From Eukaryota sp. TZLM1-RC (taxonomy: Eukaryota; Metamonada: BaSk clade): a stretch of 64,000 nucleotides of DNA. Both the position numbers and the translations under genes were made by a program. Below, in pieces: positions 20,501 to 31,816 of this stretch. How positions within the stretch are numbered: position 1 is the stretch's first letter; each line of letters begins with the position of its first letter. The notes under the pieces were generated by a model that searched no databases, had not been told where the DNA came from, and saw only the letters and a list, made by a program, of their open reading frames with translations. The DNA is taken from NCBI GenBank assembly GCA_040285825.1, contig JAUPSS010000010.1, forward strand, positions 868,001 to 932,000, written 5' to 3'.

Positions 20501-21418
20501 TTGTTCGCATTAGCTTTAAGGGGGGTTGGATTTATAAACTCTGAATACAGAGGCTGTATTAAATTACTCTATATGTATTTATTTTTTCTTAAATCATTAT
20601 GATATCCAACTTTTGGAAAATAGTAATTAGCAATAGATTTTAAAACATGGTTAATTTAAAAAAAATTGTTAATCTTTTACATCCTTTCCTCATGATCATC
20701 ATGCTATTTACTGTGACATTCACAATTACACAAATCATTAGGTAAATCTTCCATTAATTGAGACTTATTTGAGATCTGATCTTATTCTTATGTCAAAAGC
20801 CTACACATTTTATGGAATATAACAGAATCCATCTCCAATCATGGGAGGTATATTGATCGCACTACAACTATTCTCCTGAAGAATTCAAATTTGTTGCGGA
20901 ATGGACTTTTATATTTACCACTGTTATTTAGGGTGTTGTAAGCTCATGGATCACGTTGAATGTTAAGTGGAAAACTTGGTTTGTGCTTGTGCTTTTGATG
21001 TAATTAACCCTAACTAAGGTAATTTGTCGTCTCTTTCTTTACTCTATCTCACTGACATTCAGGTTGTTTGATAAATATTTGGGAGTTTTTGTCATATATT
21101 TTGCATAAGATGACACCGAAAATTATGATCATAACTATAGTAACGAAGGGATGATTATGTTGACAACAGAGGCAGGATGACCCATTTATCTTAAAAGTTG
21201 GTTTATAAATAGCAAATATTTAATTATATGCCAAATTGCTCTATTATTATATTAAAATTATATTAAAATTATATTAATATTTGAATAAATATTTTTGCCA
21301 AATTGCTCTACACCCAATAACCAAATTTGAATCATTTATAATGATCAAACATTTATGATTCCAAAGGTTATTGATGAAAGAACAAAATTTATTACAAAAT
21401 ATTTACAATAAAAACCAT
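20501..21418. other. Intergenic with short AT repeats
   Basis: No gene supported. Near 21245-21275 the unit ATTATATTAAA is repeated, and GCCAAATTGCTCTA occurs twice (about 21230 and 21297) as a short direct repeat. Confidence 0.4.
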
Positions 21419-23355
21419 CTACAAATCTCTTACACTTTGAAATCTAACACCAAACTCAGTAATTTCTGTAACATTAATCTCATCATGATCTACCTTGTGG
21501 TGAACAAAAAACTGCTGACCACCAAAAACATTACCCATACTAACAATGGTCAATAGTTTTCCACCAATAGAAAGATAGTCTGCCCAAGAAGCTCCATCAC
21601 CCATCTCTAAAGCTCCACAACAAATAATACAATCATACAAACGACCACTTTCGTCAATGGAATCACCAACATGTTCTTCATTCTCCATGTCTTCCACCAA
21701 GGAAGTATCAATGCGATGTTGAAAGGGAATATCATTACAACGTTCTCTGTTGATATCAATCAATTGTTGGCTTCCTGAAAATAAATGGACAAACCCATTT
21801 AGGCCAACCAGCTGGCAGATCAAAGCCAAGATATAACCGCCCTTTGCACCAATCAACGCAACAGAATGTCCCTGTTCGATTGAAACAAGTGAAAGTTGGA
21901 CCGCTATAATCTCTGGGGAACTCTCATTGCTTATGGGAGTGGCAGGAATTGGCCTACAAGGGTCATAACTCATATCAATGGCTGCTTCGTCATCACAATC
22001 ATTAGCTCGTGGTCTGAGGTGAGTTGATGGTAGATGACAAACCTATATAGGTATAAATGGCGAGGAACATGGGTCATTGCAGTGAGAACAGTATCCAAAG
22101 CCATTGAGCCAAAATGAGAGGACCTGATAGCTTCAACCATTGACACCCTTGCCTCTTTTGAATTGAGCAACTCCTTGTTGTCGGGCCATTGGATTGAAAT
22201 GGTAGGATAGTTAGTGGGGTTTTGACTTTCAATCAACATTCCTGCTGGAACTCTGTTAATTCTACCACGTGCTCTTCCATGTGCTTGACTTGGCTGGGAT
22301 GGTGATGATAACTGTTGGAGGCATGATTCGAATTCATTGAGTTTCGTCCTCTTATCTGGATCAGCATCCATTCCTCTTTCAATCAGTGGTCTTAGTGATT
22401 CTGGTACTGATTCTGGAATGACTGGCCTCTTTCCACTGGATACCAACATCATGACTTGCATCATGTTGGCTGTTGGAGACCCTTCAAAGTAAGGCTCTAT
22501 ACCAGAGAAAAGAAAGATTAGCACATTTGAGACTGAATAAACATCAGATTCGAGAGTTAAATGACCCATACCCGGATTGAAAAGCTCAGGCGCTGCATAT
22601 TTTACCGTAAACTGGGAACTAGTGTTAGTTCTAATTGTGTGAATAATCTTTGAAGTTCCAAAATCTGCAATCTTTGGAATCCACTTTCCTCTATCATTCT
22701 TCTTCATCAACACATTCTAAGGTTAGGGTAGGGTTAGGCTTAGACAAACTTCTGGTTTGACATCCCGATGAACAATGTTCCGGGAATGGAGAAACAACAT
22801 TCCTGATATGATTCCCTGAGCTACATGGAGCTTTTCCGTGTCTGTAAGGTTTACTTCGTTGAGAGTAGCATCGCAGAGTTCCATTACAATTCCCATTCTT
22901 TTGTTGTGAGTGATGACACCATAGACTTTGACAATGTTGGTACAATTGAGCCCAATGGCTAGATTCACCTCACGTTGAAACTTCTTGAGGAGATCTTCCT
23001 TGTTGTTAGAGAAACGGAGTAGTTTGACAGCGACCTTTGTACCATTATAGTCTGCTTTATGGACATCTGCGAAGGAACCTTGGGAAAAGGCATCTGGTTC
23101 AATAGAGATTTCGGCGGGAGAGATTTCTGGAACCTGATTAACAGATTTAGTGATAGAAGAGGCAATTCGCATAAGTTCGATGTTAGGGATGGGAGATGCA
23201 AGGAGATCACAGCGGTAAGGACATTTGCTCAGACTTGGAGAACATGTGGAGCAGATACAATGTCCATTAGCACAAACAGTTAATGGTTTACGATCATTGT
23301 CATTGAATGACTCTGCACATATTGCACAATCTAAGGAGAATTGGGACTCTGCCAT
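21419..23355 (-). CDS. RING finger - protein kinase - PIMT-like methyltransferase fusion, two mini-introns
   Basis: Exons 23355-22750, 22716-22043 and 22013-21419 join in frame to 624 residues. Residues 10-49 have a RING/U-box-like Cys/His pattern (CAIC, C28, H32, C35, C38, C45, C49). About 85-340 is a Ser/Thr (TKL-like) kinase with every catalytic landmark: glycine-loop QGSFADV, VAIK-type K111, HRDVKPEN at 196-203 rebuilt across intron 1, DFG at 220-222, and AAPELF. About 385-624 resembles protein-L-isoaspartate O-methyltransferase: SMVEAIRSSHFGSMALDTVLTAM, then IPATPISNESSPE and a SAM-loop VALIGAKGGYILA, continuous only if intron 2 is removed. An E3-ligase-like, kinase and protein-repair methyltransferase in one chain is unusual. 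The methyltransferase SAM motif is atypical, so activity is uncertain. Substrates unknown. Confidence 0.8.
22014..22042 (-). other. 29-nt intron 2 of the fusion gene
   Basis: Starts GTTTGT and ends TCACCTCAG. Removal joins HLYLYR to PRANDCDDEAA and on to the methyltransferase frame; unspliced, the kinase frame stops shortly after. Confidence 0.75.
22717..22749 (-). other. 33-nt intron 1 of the fusion gene
   Basis: Starts GTTTGT and ends TAACCTTAG. Removal restores the kinase catalytic loop HRDVKPE|NVLM exactly. The intron body carries CCTAACCC units, like the telomere-type repeats elsewhere in the window. Confidence 0.85.
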
Positions 23356-23460
23356 GAGTTACAGATGATGTCTATAACAATGAAATAAGTGTCCTTTTGT
23401 AGAGGGACTGAATTTTTGGAAAGTGGAAGATTTTCTCCTTGATACCTTTTTCTTTGAACC

Positions 23461-24065
23461 TTAGTCAACCTTGATTCTCTGCAGGTATCCTGGTCTATCT
23501 CCACCTTTTACATGTGCTTCCCACACTGCCAACATATTCAGCGAATCATTTCGATTGCTATTCCACAAACCTTTCGCATGATTTACACATGGTAAGCCCG
23601 TGACGAATAGACATCTCATGCCTCTTCCATGGCCTAGGATTTCTGCACCACCGGAATGTTTCAACTGTCTTCCGAGCTTTCTTACAGTTGAATCAACAGC
23701 AACTGGTTCAAAACTCTTCAATCAAAAAGATCTTATAACCAGCCTTTTTAAATAGAATTCTCAACTCTTTTCCTTTGGTAGTTTCTTTGAATTTCATGTG
23801 TTTTTGTTGTTCCCAGTCTCTGATTCCGACAAGTACTTGAGCTGAATCACCAATTTCTGATTTGAATCTCAGAATCATCTTCGCCTCAGATGTTTTGCGA
23901 TTAATCTCAGCCCACCATCTTGTTTCCTAAATGTTTTTGATGATAGACTTCACCAACAATACTATTCACAAAATTGTTCTGTTTAATATACTCCATAAGT
24001 CTATCAAACCTGTAGCTTTTGGAATTGAATTGGGATAAAGCTGCATGCCATTCTTCTACAGATTT
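23461..24065 (-). pseudogene. Fanzor/TnpB-like nuclease remnant
   Basis: On the reverse strand several frames join into one protein-like region. VGIRDWEQQKHMKFKETTKG followed by KELRILFKKAGYKIFLIEEF matches the arrangement seen before the FRTS(C) segment in Fanzor proteins; here that segment reads F-stop-TSCC (TGA in place of an Arg codon). It continues in another frame with C...C, then KGLWNSNRNDSLNMLAVWE, resembling the RuvC-III NRD-N stretch, and ends RPGYLQ. Upstream, VEEWHAALSQF may be its middle part. At least two frame changes and one stop make it dead. Fanzors are RNA-guided nucleases of eukaryotic and large-virus mobile elements. Family call rests on motif order only. Confidence 0.5.
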
Positions 24066-24539
24066 AGTTTTTTTGTTTATTGTTACTCAAATTTAATGAG
24101 TAATCAATTTCGTGGGGGAATATTGATATCTTGAGGTACTTCACCTCTTAATAAACTACTTGTTCTTTCAGTCATTTGATTGATTATAATGCTGCTTAAA
24201 TCCATTCTTTGTTGTTGCTCTTCAGATGGTTCATAATTGATTCCTTTTTGATAAAACTTTTGGAACAAGTATTTCTTTTAAGTGTTGGCGATAGAATTCC
24301 AGCAATGGCGCACAACGAGAATTTTGCAAAGCTGTTTTTGTCTTTGCGTTTAGGGAACTTTGCTCCTCACTTTGAGACGTGACCACATGAAAAGCGGCAC
24401 AAAAAGATTACGTTTTAATTTTTTGAACAACATCATTAGGGTTTTAGTCACAAAGATGCAAATAATAACTACAACTGAATATTGAACCAACAATAGAAAT
24501 TGTTGACACCAAATTACTACCTCAGCGATCACGTCAAGC

Positions 24540-25620
24540 ATTTTCGGATCTCTGATTACATTTCTTAGACTGTCATCACCATCAGAAGATTTATATTTTA
24601 CGGTTTCGATGAATTGGACATTATTAAATTTCTTTAATAGTTTCATGGTTAAATCGGTATCCCTCAGATAATAAACTGCAACTACAGTTCTTCTTTGGGA
24701 TAAGGAAAAATCCAAGAAGGGATCATGTTCTTAAAGCTTCCAATACTTTGCAATACACTGAGGATCAAGGTCAATTTTACTTTCCCTAATATAAATTTAG
24801 AAAATGTTTTTAGTTTGTGCTGTAGGTAATAAATTGCGTCAACACTACAAGTATCAGCAACCGATTGACCAGCGATTGAAAGGTTCAAGTGTTTGTGATT
24901 CAATTCTATTAAATTTGAGTTATAGTATTGAACCCATTCACTAGCATGGATTTCACCCTTAAAAAAGTCCTCATTTTCAGAATATTTCACAATATGTGGG
25001 ATGTTAAATTTGACAATATTGAAACCAAATATTATATGAAGATTATAAGTTTGTAATAGTTTTTTAAAAGAACTAAGCAATTCTTTGTCAGAGGTATGAT
25101 GATATAAAGTGTTATTGTTATTATCAACTGTGCCATATTGTTCATTTCAGCTTGTTGACTTTTCTACAAGCTCAGAAAAACAAAGATTTAATTCAATGTG
25201 TTCTCGAGTAAAAATATGAATAACAGCATTCGCAACAATCTTCCTTGTAGATTGAAAGTAAGAGATGGAATGTTCTCTTGCAGAAAAGACAATTTTTTCA
25301 TCGTCATCACTGAGCTTTTTACCCAACACCAAAGTTTCAATATCAAAATGTAAAATTCTGAGAGTAAATTGTGTTTTGACATTTGATGGTGTCACAAAAA
25401 GGTTTTTATATCGAGTCAGTGGATTCTCATTGAACGGGGTTTCACACGTTTCAAACGTGTGTTCAATAACGTGTGCTCGCCTTCTTCCGATGGTTTCATG
25501 TACAGAGGAGTATATCTTCGTCTCAATCGATTTTCGTTCATTGTCATCACAGCTATGAAAACATCTTTTGTCTTGATTGACAAAATGTTTAATATGAGCT
25601 GAATCAATTGAATTGAGTTG
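24540..25620 (-). pseudogene. B-family DNA polymerase exonuclease-domain remnant
   Basis: Three reverse-strand frames carry, in order, the 3'-5' exonuclease motifs of B-family polymerases: Exo I in LRILHFDIETL (frame 25147-25620, no ATG), Exo II-like IIFGFNIVKFNIPHI (frame 24682-25080), the intervening YYLQHKLKTFSKFILG segment, and Exo III YYLRDTDLTMKLL (frame 24350-24715). Frameshifts separate them, and no polymerase palm motifs follow. Such stand-alone polB genes typically belong to large DNA viruses, Polinton/Maverick-like elements or other selfish DNA; it is not the cellular Pol delta/epsilon gene as far as the preserved part shows. It adjoins the Fanzor-like remnant, which suggests one decayed inserted segment. 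Confidence 0.6.
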
Positions 25621-25984
25621 ATTTTACAAATACAAATTGATCATTCTTTTTGCAAACAATATGGTGAATATTGCACAATCGTACAAATTAGATTGAAAAA
25701 ATTCAGATAAATTCTGTCTGATATTAATTCCAAGTTTTCCAAAAATTGTTGGATTAATTTTTTGATGTTGTTCTCAATTGTGACGAAGACTATCAAAAAG
25801 AAAAACTTTTGCTGTTCTGGATTTTCAACAAGTACCCAATGTTGAATTGCTCGTTAACAGATACAATCAACTTTGATTGATGAAATGCATCATAATGGGG
25901 TAGAAGAATTATTTGTCTAATGATGTAAAAATGGCAAGAAATGTTTCATTTGTGTAATTTTTGGAATCCCGAATTTTGTTTAAA

Positions 25985-26508
25985 CTATAATTTCTTGAAC
26001 AAGAATTCTGTCTAATATTCAATATCCTCCAGACAAGCGTCACTATTACTAAACCTACTCACAGCATTTCGTTCATATTCTACACCAATAGCTAAAAGAG
26101 CTTCAGAAATCATTGTTGGAATTTACTTGAAACTGCAAAAAACAATTCTATTTAACCAGAAAGTGGAATTCATTTTTTTACGAAATCTATTCAGTAAAAC
26201 TGTCTTGACATTTTCAAAAAAAAGCGAAATTTTGAAGGTGCAATTTTGCTTAAAAGAGAAATTGCAAACGGCACAAACTGATATTTCACATGTTCGTTTC
26301 TACCTAATTGTGTCAAAGGTTCTTCATATTTTTATTTTGTTTTTATTTTTTTTTGACATTAGATAGTGGCGAATTAGCTGAATACATCAAACGAGCAGCA
26401 GTATTTTTGCACACATTTAATAAGACACCATCCACAACGTTGAGAACATCATCGATCTCTCGAGTTACTGAATCTGCCATTATTTTACGAAAGGACTCGT
26501 CGATATGA
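25985..26508 (-). mobile_element. 3' fragment of a family C non-LTR retrotransposon
   Basis: Reverse-strand sequence from GACGAGTCCTTTCG at 26498 down to GAATATTAGACAGAATTC near 26010 matches 16845-17330 closely, including AATGTGTGCAAAAAT, TGAAATATCAGTTTGTGCCG and GAGGATATTGAATA. It is 5'-truncated exactly where the RCC1/leucine-rich frame ends, so its insertion removed the end of that gene. Confidence 0.75.
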
Positions 26509-28474
26509 TTCAGATAGAGCATCCAATTCTCTGCGTGATTTAAGATAGCTTAAATCAGCAACTTCGGAAAGGTAGCTATACTGATGATGAGTTATAGCAG
26601 GAAGTACTAACTTCACTAGTGGCGTGGGTAATTGTTCTATGTACAACTCATAATCGACTCTCAAAGACTTGAGACTTGATAAATGTGCCAAGTTTAGGGG
26701 AAATCCACCAGATTTACATCTACCATCAAGCATAACAACCTCAAGGTTTGGGAAAAATGACAACAGTTGTGGATCATAAGGAACATTATCATAATAAACA
26801 TCAAGATTTCTAATTCTAGTATTAAGTACCTCGGGAACATAGTGAAAAGTAGACAATCGCAATTGTAAAAAAACAAATATCTTCATTTAAATTTAAATCT
26901 TGAGGATCTTTTAAAAACAGCTTATTGTGAATTGGGTGGGCAAGGTACACTTCATTAGCAAATTTGAATACTCTGCTACTAATTGAACTTTTGGTAAGGA
27001 ACCTGGCCCTTGTGTAAGGGTGCTGACCAAACAAGTTCTTCAAATGATTCAAATATTCAAAGTAGATTAATTTGATAAGACAACTGAACAAGGTACCCAC
27101 AGGTTGGTTCGGACAATTAAAACTTCCAAAAATGTCGGAACCACAAATTTTGACAGGTTGAGGTCGATCAATCAGATCACCTGTACCTAATTGACCTCTA
27201 TCATTCCTTCCCCGGGCCCAAACAGTGTTTTTGTTGTAAGCAAAAAGGAAGTCATTTCCTACAGAAATGCCTTCTATACTAGTGAAGACTTCAATACAAC
27301 CTGGTTCATTACGCAGACGTTCTTCATACCCTTCACTAATTAAACCCAACCTACCCCATACAAAGACCTTGCCATTGGTATCAATAGCAGCATTGATACC
27401 AATCCCTCCAGAACTACTAAGATAGCCACCAACTGTCACAATTTCATTCAAACCTTCAAGTTTGGTGGGCTCACTGTTCGAGAATTTCCAAAGATTACCA
27501 TCATTATCAATAACGAATAGTTGCACTGTAACACCAAGACAAGTTCTTTTTCGCACACTTCTTAAAATCTTTTTGTATGCTACAATCAATAAAACTGAAT
27601 CTTTAAACGGTTGTTTTGGAGTTATGTATTGAGTAACTGGTATCTTTGTTACATGATTTCTGTCCCAAAAAATGAAATCACCATTACCGTCAACAGCTAC
27701 AAAAAGATCATGATCAACAGCAAGGTACACAACATCATCCAACCCTTCAAGTAACTCAAATGATTTTCTGTTTCCCCATTGAACAACTTGACCTTCTTGG
27801 GTCAGTGCAAATGAACAGCGTTCACCACCATAAACTTCCTTAACACTATAAGGAATGTTTATAAGGGTGATTGGAAGTGAAGTAATGCTTGACATATCAA
27901 TCTGCTTATCATCATTACAACCCCAACCATATAACTCACCTTCAGAAGAGAGGGCAAAGGAATGGAGACTACCAGTTGAAATGGAGACGATGTTGTTCAA
28001 GGGTAATTTGATTGGTGATTTGATTGCTCTGAGTTCGTTATAAAAAACTTGACCTGAATCATTATAACCCCACCCATACACCTCACCAGAATAGGTGAGA
28101 AGAAGAGAGTGTCCATAGTTGCTGGAAATGCATTTGACTCCATATTTTGGATCCGACCGATCGGAAAACGAGCAATGTCGTTCCCTGTACATAACTGAAG
28201 GAGGCGAGCTTGAATGAGGAGGAGAGGAAGCATCATGAAGCATGGATGATTCTCCTTCAAAAGGTTCTTGAAGAGGAGATGATTCACTGGTTTCCTGGAC
28301 AGGAGCAGAGGAAACAATGTACGACTGTTGTGTAGAATTGAAATAGAAATGGTTACTGTCTGATTGATTGCAACATGGAGTGGCAGACATTGAGCATTGG
28401 TCATGGCAATCTAAATGGTGATGATACCTACATGAAGTGTCAGAGTTTTGAACATGAGCATCGTTGCGACTCAT
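26485..28474 (-). pseudogene. RCC1-repeat protein with leucine-rich tail, frame-broken and cut by a retrotransposon
   Basis: The 550-codon frame starting MSRNDAHVQN has a His/Cys/Ser-rich N-terminus, then RCC1-type beta-propeller repeats: YGHSLLLTYSGEVYGWGYN, SLHSFALSSEGELYGWGCN, CSFALTQEGQVVQWG, AAIDTNGKVFVWG and NTVWARGRNDRGQLGTGD. It ends out of frame after a T7 run near 26870; the next frame continues with leucine-rich-like sequence (LDVYYDNVPYDPQLLSFFP, LEVVMLDGRC, SLKSLRVDYEL) and stops at 26485, inside the retrotransposon fragment. RCC1 propellers serve as GEF or scaffold modules. Either the T-run is a sequencing indel and the gene is only 3'-truncated, or it is a pseudogene. Confidence 0.7.
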
Positions 28475-28599
28475 TGATGAATTGTGGTTGAGTAAACTGT
28501 GTCTAGCAATGACTTACTGTAAAGTCGATTTCTTTTCTGCATATCTGACCTTATCTATCCTTTTCCTTAAGCTAAACATTCCTTACAGTGTTAAAGAAG

Positions 28600-28860
28600 T
28601 TTAAGGTGGTGAAAGTTGTTCATTGACCCAAGAAGGTGAAGTTGTCCAGTGGGGAGGTGGTAATTCAGTTGAATTAATCAAAGGGTTGGATACCATTGAT
28701 CATGTTTATATTTATGACGATTCATTTGTAGCTATTGATCGTGATGGTGATTACTTCTGTAAAATTGGAAACCAGTTCATCAGTAAGATACCAGCAACTC
28801 AATACATAACTCCAAAACAACCAATAAAAAGTTTTGTTTCATTGATTGTAAGAACCTCCC
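28600..28860 (+). pseudogene. RCC1-repeat gene fragment
   Basis: Translation LTQEGEVVQWGGGNSVELI, then FVAIDRDGDYF and ISKIPATQYITPKQP, matches the middle of the RCC1 gene at 26485-28474 (LTQEGQVVQWG, FVAVDGNGDFIFW, TKIPVTQYITPKQP). It lies on the opposite strand, immediately upstream of that gene's start, without a start codon or flanking repeats. Confidence 0.8.
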
Positions 28861-29374
28861 CATTCACAACTCACTGTTGCGATGAGTTGTTTATATCAAT
28901 ATTTTATTACATATTAACTGTAATATATTAATCGTTGTTATAATATCACTGAATTTGATAACACATTTCAACTGTTTGTTATTGATATTGAAAAAAAAGT
29001 TGATATTATACTAATTTTTGCAAGTTCAGTAACAATGAACCCGCCAAAATTGAATAATTATCTAGAAAAGTTTTTATAAATGGTATTTCTTCTGCTAGAA
29101 GTAATAATAGGTATTGGAAGTTGTAAAGAAACTTTCTGTTTTTTGTTTGAATATAAGTGTACTGCTAGAGGATTGCTGAACCAATTGGAAAAAATGACGG
29201 ATATTTCTATTCTTTAATTGTGCTGGAAGGGTTTGTGTTCTGTATTTTATCTTCGTGTTTTTCAGCGCAGTAAGCAGTTTCCAAATATGGTCTCACATAT
29301 AGTTACTGAAATTCAAAAGAAACTTTATTGAAAAAAACACTGAATGAGTATAACATTTTGCACCAATGTTGTTG
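28861..29374. other. Intergenic
   Basis: AT-rich sequence with no supported gene. Confidence 0.4.
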
Positions 29375-30037
29375 TTACAATTCAGGCAGCCACTTCAACA
29401 AATTGTCTGTGTTCCTTGTAAAGGGATTCAGACGCATATGATGATAGTTGTAACCAGAACCACTGCTTTCTGAGGAATACAAATCTACTGCAAAGTACAT
29501 ATTGTGAACTAAGCACTTGTAATTTCTAAATGAGTGCAACTTTCTTGAAGGTGTAAAGTCTACTTCATTTAACTGACCGTGCTTCAGGGAAAAGTATTTT
29601 GTATGAAGCATAGGACCATTGTCTACCTGTGCTTTGACTTCAAAAATAACGTTAGGATGATGACCTCTCCTTCCTAGTAGATCGGTGAACGTGGAATCTC
29701 GTTCAAAACGTCTTGGGTTCTTCGGTTGCATTCTAGAACAGCATGGAAAAGTACTTGGGTACTTGCTATGGTCAACAGCTTCAATATTTAATGAACTGGG
29801 GGAAATCGTATCATTATAGCAAACCGAGAATCCAGGCATCATCTTCTCCTTGTACGTTGATAGACTGTCGGGCACTGGATAGAATTCATGTATCTCATTG
29901 GTTTCAAAATCCACGATGACTGAACCGAATAATGCTGTTTTTGACTTTTGAACAGTGAGCGCAAGGCCCTTGTCAGTTTTCATACCTTTTCGTTCGCAAA
30001 AGGAGCGAACGACGTCAACTACTTCAGTCTCAGACAT
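29375..30037 (-). CDS. Hypothetical protein, 220 residues
   Basis: An intact frame from ATG (MSETEVVDVVRSFCERKG) to stop with codon composition like the other genes. It is soluble, with no signal peptide or membrane helix, basic and aromatic-rich toward the C-terminus (FRNYKCLVHNMYFAVDLY, YNYHHMRLNPFTRNTDNLLKW), with a CCSRMQPKNPRRF basic patch in the middle. I recognise no domain. It stands alone between AT-rich spacers. Confidence 0.6.
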   Translation of the reverse strand: MSETEVVDVVRSFCERKGMKTDKGLALTVQKSKTALFGSVIVDFETNEIHEFYPVPDSLSTYKEKMMPGFSVCYNDTISPSSLNIEAVDHSKYPSTFPCCSRMQPKNPRRFERDSTFTDLLGRRGHHPNVIFEVKAQVDNGPMLHTKYFSLKHGQLNEVDFTPSRKLHSFRNYKCLVHNMYFAVDLYSSESSGSGYNYHHMRLNPFTRNTDNLLKWLPEL

Positions 30038-31087
30038 AGTAATTACTCAATAGACGCACTTCTATTTGTCATTTCATTTGAAATCTGAGAAGACTTTGGA
30101 CGAATCACTGTAGAATGCATCAGTCACTGTATGTCAATAAGATTAAATTTGATTTCTAAATATGAAATTTAGAGGAAATGTCAATTTGACCATTTTGGTC
30201 ATTTTTGCATTTTTTAAGACACACTGCTTTTACACATTCACTGAATCTTACACGGAAACAGCTAAATGTTCATTGGCCGATGGAATTATTGCATCTACTC
30301 TGGTTTCGACAAAAAGGATTTAAAAACTTTTTTTTTGATTCGATCTAATACTTTGATCGATGAAGCACAATATTATACATCAAAAATGATGAAAAGCATG
30401 TAGTAATCTTTTGATCAAGTAGACAAATTAAAAGCAATAAAAGTAACTGTGAACGAGAAGTCATTTGCCTTTTACCAAAGTTTAATATTAATAATATTAA
30501 TAATTTTAATATACTTTCGACGTGTAATTTGATAAAAGAGAGTTAATTGACACAAATTGTCAGATTCAAGAACAAATGTTTGTTGTTAGTCCAATAATTC
30601 ATATTTGTCAATTCAAACAATTCAGTGCTTTCAAATTTGTTGAAGAAAATGAGATGCGCTTATATTGTGTAATTAGGGTTTTACATTGGTTAAATGGAAT
30701 AGAATTAATTTGTTTTCAAGACTCATTAGGCCGATTAACAAGAAAAAATAATACACAAATCAATAATGTTGGTGGATGTATGGCTTAACAATAATTAATG
30801 AGTTATTATAGTAGTAAGGCTTTGTATGTTTAATTATCAATAAATATTAACTGTGACAAACAACAGAAACAAAACAAGTTGTCTACCTATTTGAGGAACA
30901 TTGAATTCTGTAAATAGCAATAACTGTATTCAAATTAATCATAATGAAAAAAAAAGATATTAAATTAACAAATTAATTAACACTGTCATAAAGGTGTAAA
31001 TAACAAGCTCCTGATCATGGTCCAATTAAATGATGTAGAACAACATCAACAAACTAAATTAACCCTAACAATTAACTCAAACCCTAA
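30038..31087. other. Intergenic, about 1 kb
   Basis: Strongly AT-rich. A 70-codon frame at 30576-30788 has no family resemblance. No RNA gene recognised. Confidence 0.4.
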
Positions 31088-31759
31088 TCAACGTTTCCTT
31101 CCCCTCTTTCTAACAGCTTCCAGCCTCGACATCACCGTCTTTACCATACCCTGATCTCCTTCTCTGTACCCTTCAAGGAAATACTCCATCAACAACTCAG
31201 CATTAGGATGTGCGGACACAAAGGCCTTCTCCAGGACTCCAAGATCAACTGCCCTTTCTTCACAAGAACTACTGTGTTGGGCGAGGCCAAAGTCAATGAG
31301 GACTATGTTGTCAACATTGAGAGAAGAATTGTGATCAGGAAAGCAGTCCTTGACTAGAGCATTGGAAGTGGTTAGGTCGCCATGAACCAAACCAGAAAAA
31401 TGAAGAATGGAAACGATTTTGCCAAACGATTTGCAGCATTTTTGGATAAGTTTCTGTGATTCGGTATCGTTTTGTGTGAGTAAATGGTTGAGAACAACTC
31501 TGAGAGGAGTGCCATCAATGTATTCCATAAAGATTTTGCATTGGACAGTGTCTACAACAAATATAGAGGGAACAAGAATGCCGAAATCTCGAGCTCTTGT
31601 GAGCGCCTTGACTTCTGCAGATGTACGTTTGTCTCGAAGAGTAGTATCCAAGGTAGGATGTCTATAAGATTTGGGAAAGCGATGTTTCACTACACATTGT
31701 CGACCATGGAAGTCGCAGAGATGTACTCGTGCCTCTGCTCCTTGTGCCAAGAGTTTCAT
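31088..31759 (-). CDS. BUD32: KEOPS/EKC complex kinase Bud32 (PRPK/TP53RK)
   Basis: A 223-residue minimal atypical kinase, the usual family length. It begins at the family-typical LLAQGAEARVHLCDF (residues 3-17), keeps the catalytic Lys in CVVKHRFPKSYRHPTLD, the R-T-EVKAL helix, the gatekeeper region IFMEYIDGTPLR, the catalytic loop LVHGDLTTSNALV (HGD rather than HRD, as in Bud32), the metal loop IDFGLAQ, and the signature basic tail RKRGRKR. With Kae1, Cgi121 and Pcc1 it makes the threonylcarbamoyl modification at A37 of ANN-decoding tRNAs. Its ATG lies 57 bp from that of the divergent Rpt5 gene, so they likely share a promoter region. Confidence 0.95.
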   Translation of the reverse strand: MKLLAQGAEARVHLCDFHGRQCVVKHRFPKSYRHPTLDTTLRDKRTSAEVKALTRARDFGILVPSIFVVDTVQCKIFMEYIDGTPLRVVLNHLLTQNDTESQKLIQKCCKSFGKIVSILHFSGLVHGDLTTSNALVKDCFPDHNSSLNVDNIVLIDFGLAQHSSSCEERAVDLGVLEKAFVSAHPNAELLMEYFLEGYREGDQGMVKTVMSRLEAVRKRGRKR

Positions 31760-31816
31760 AGGATTTCGTAAAAGAAATTAATTTGAGAAGAGCAAATCTC
31801 CCCCCATCTTGACACA

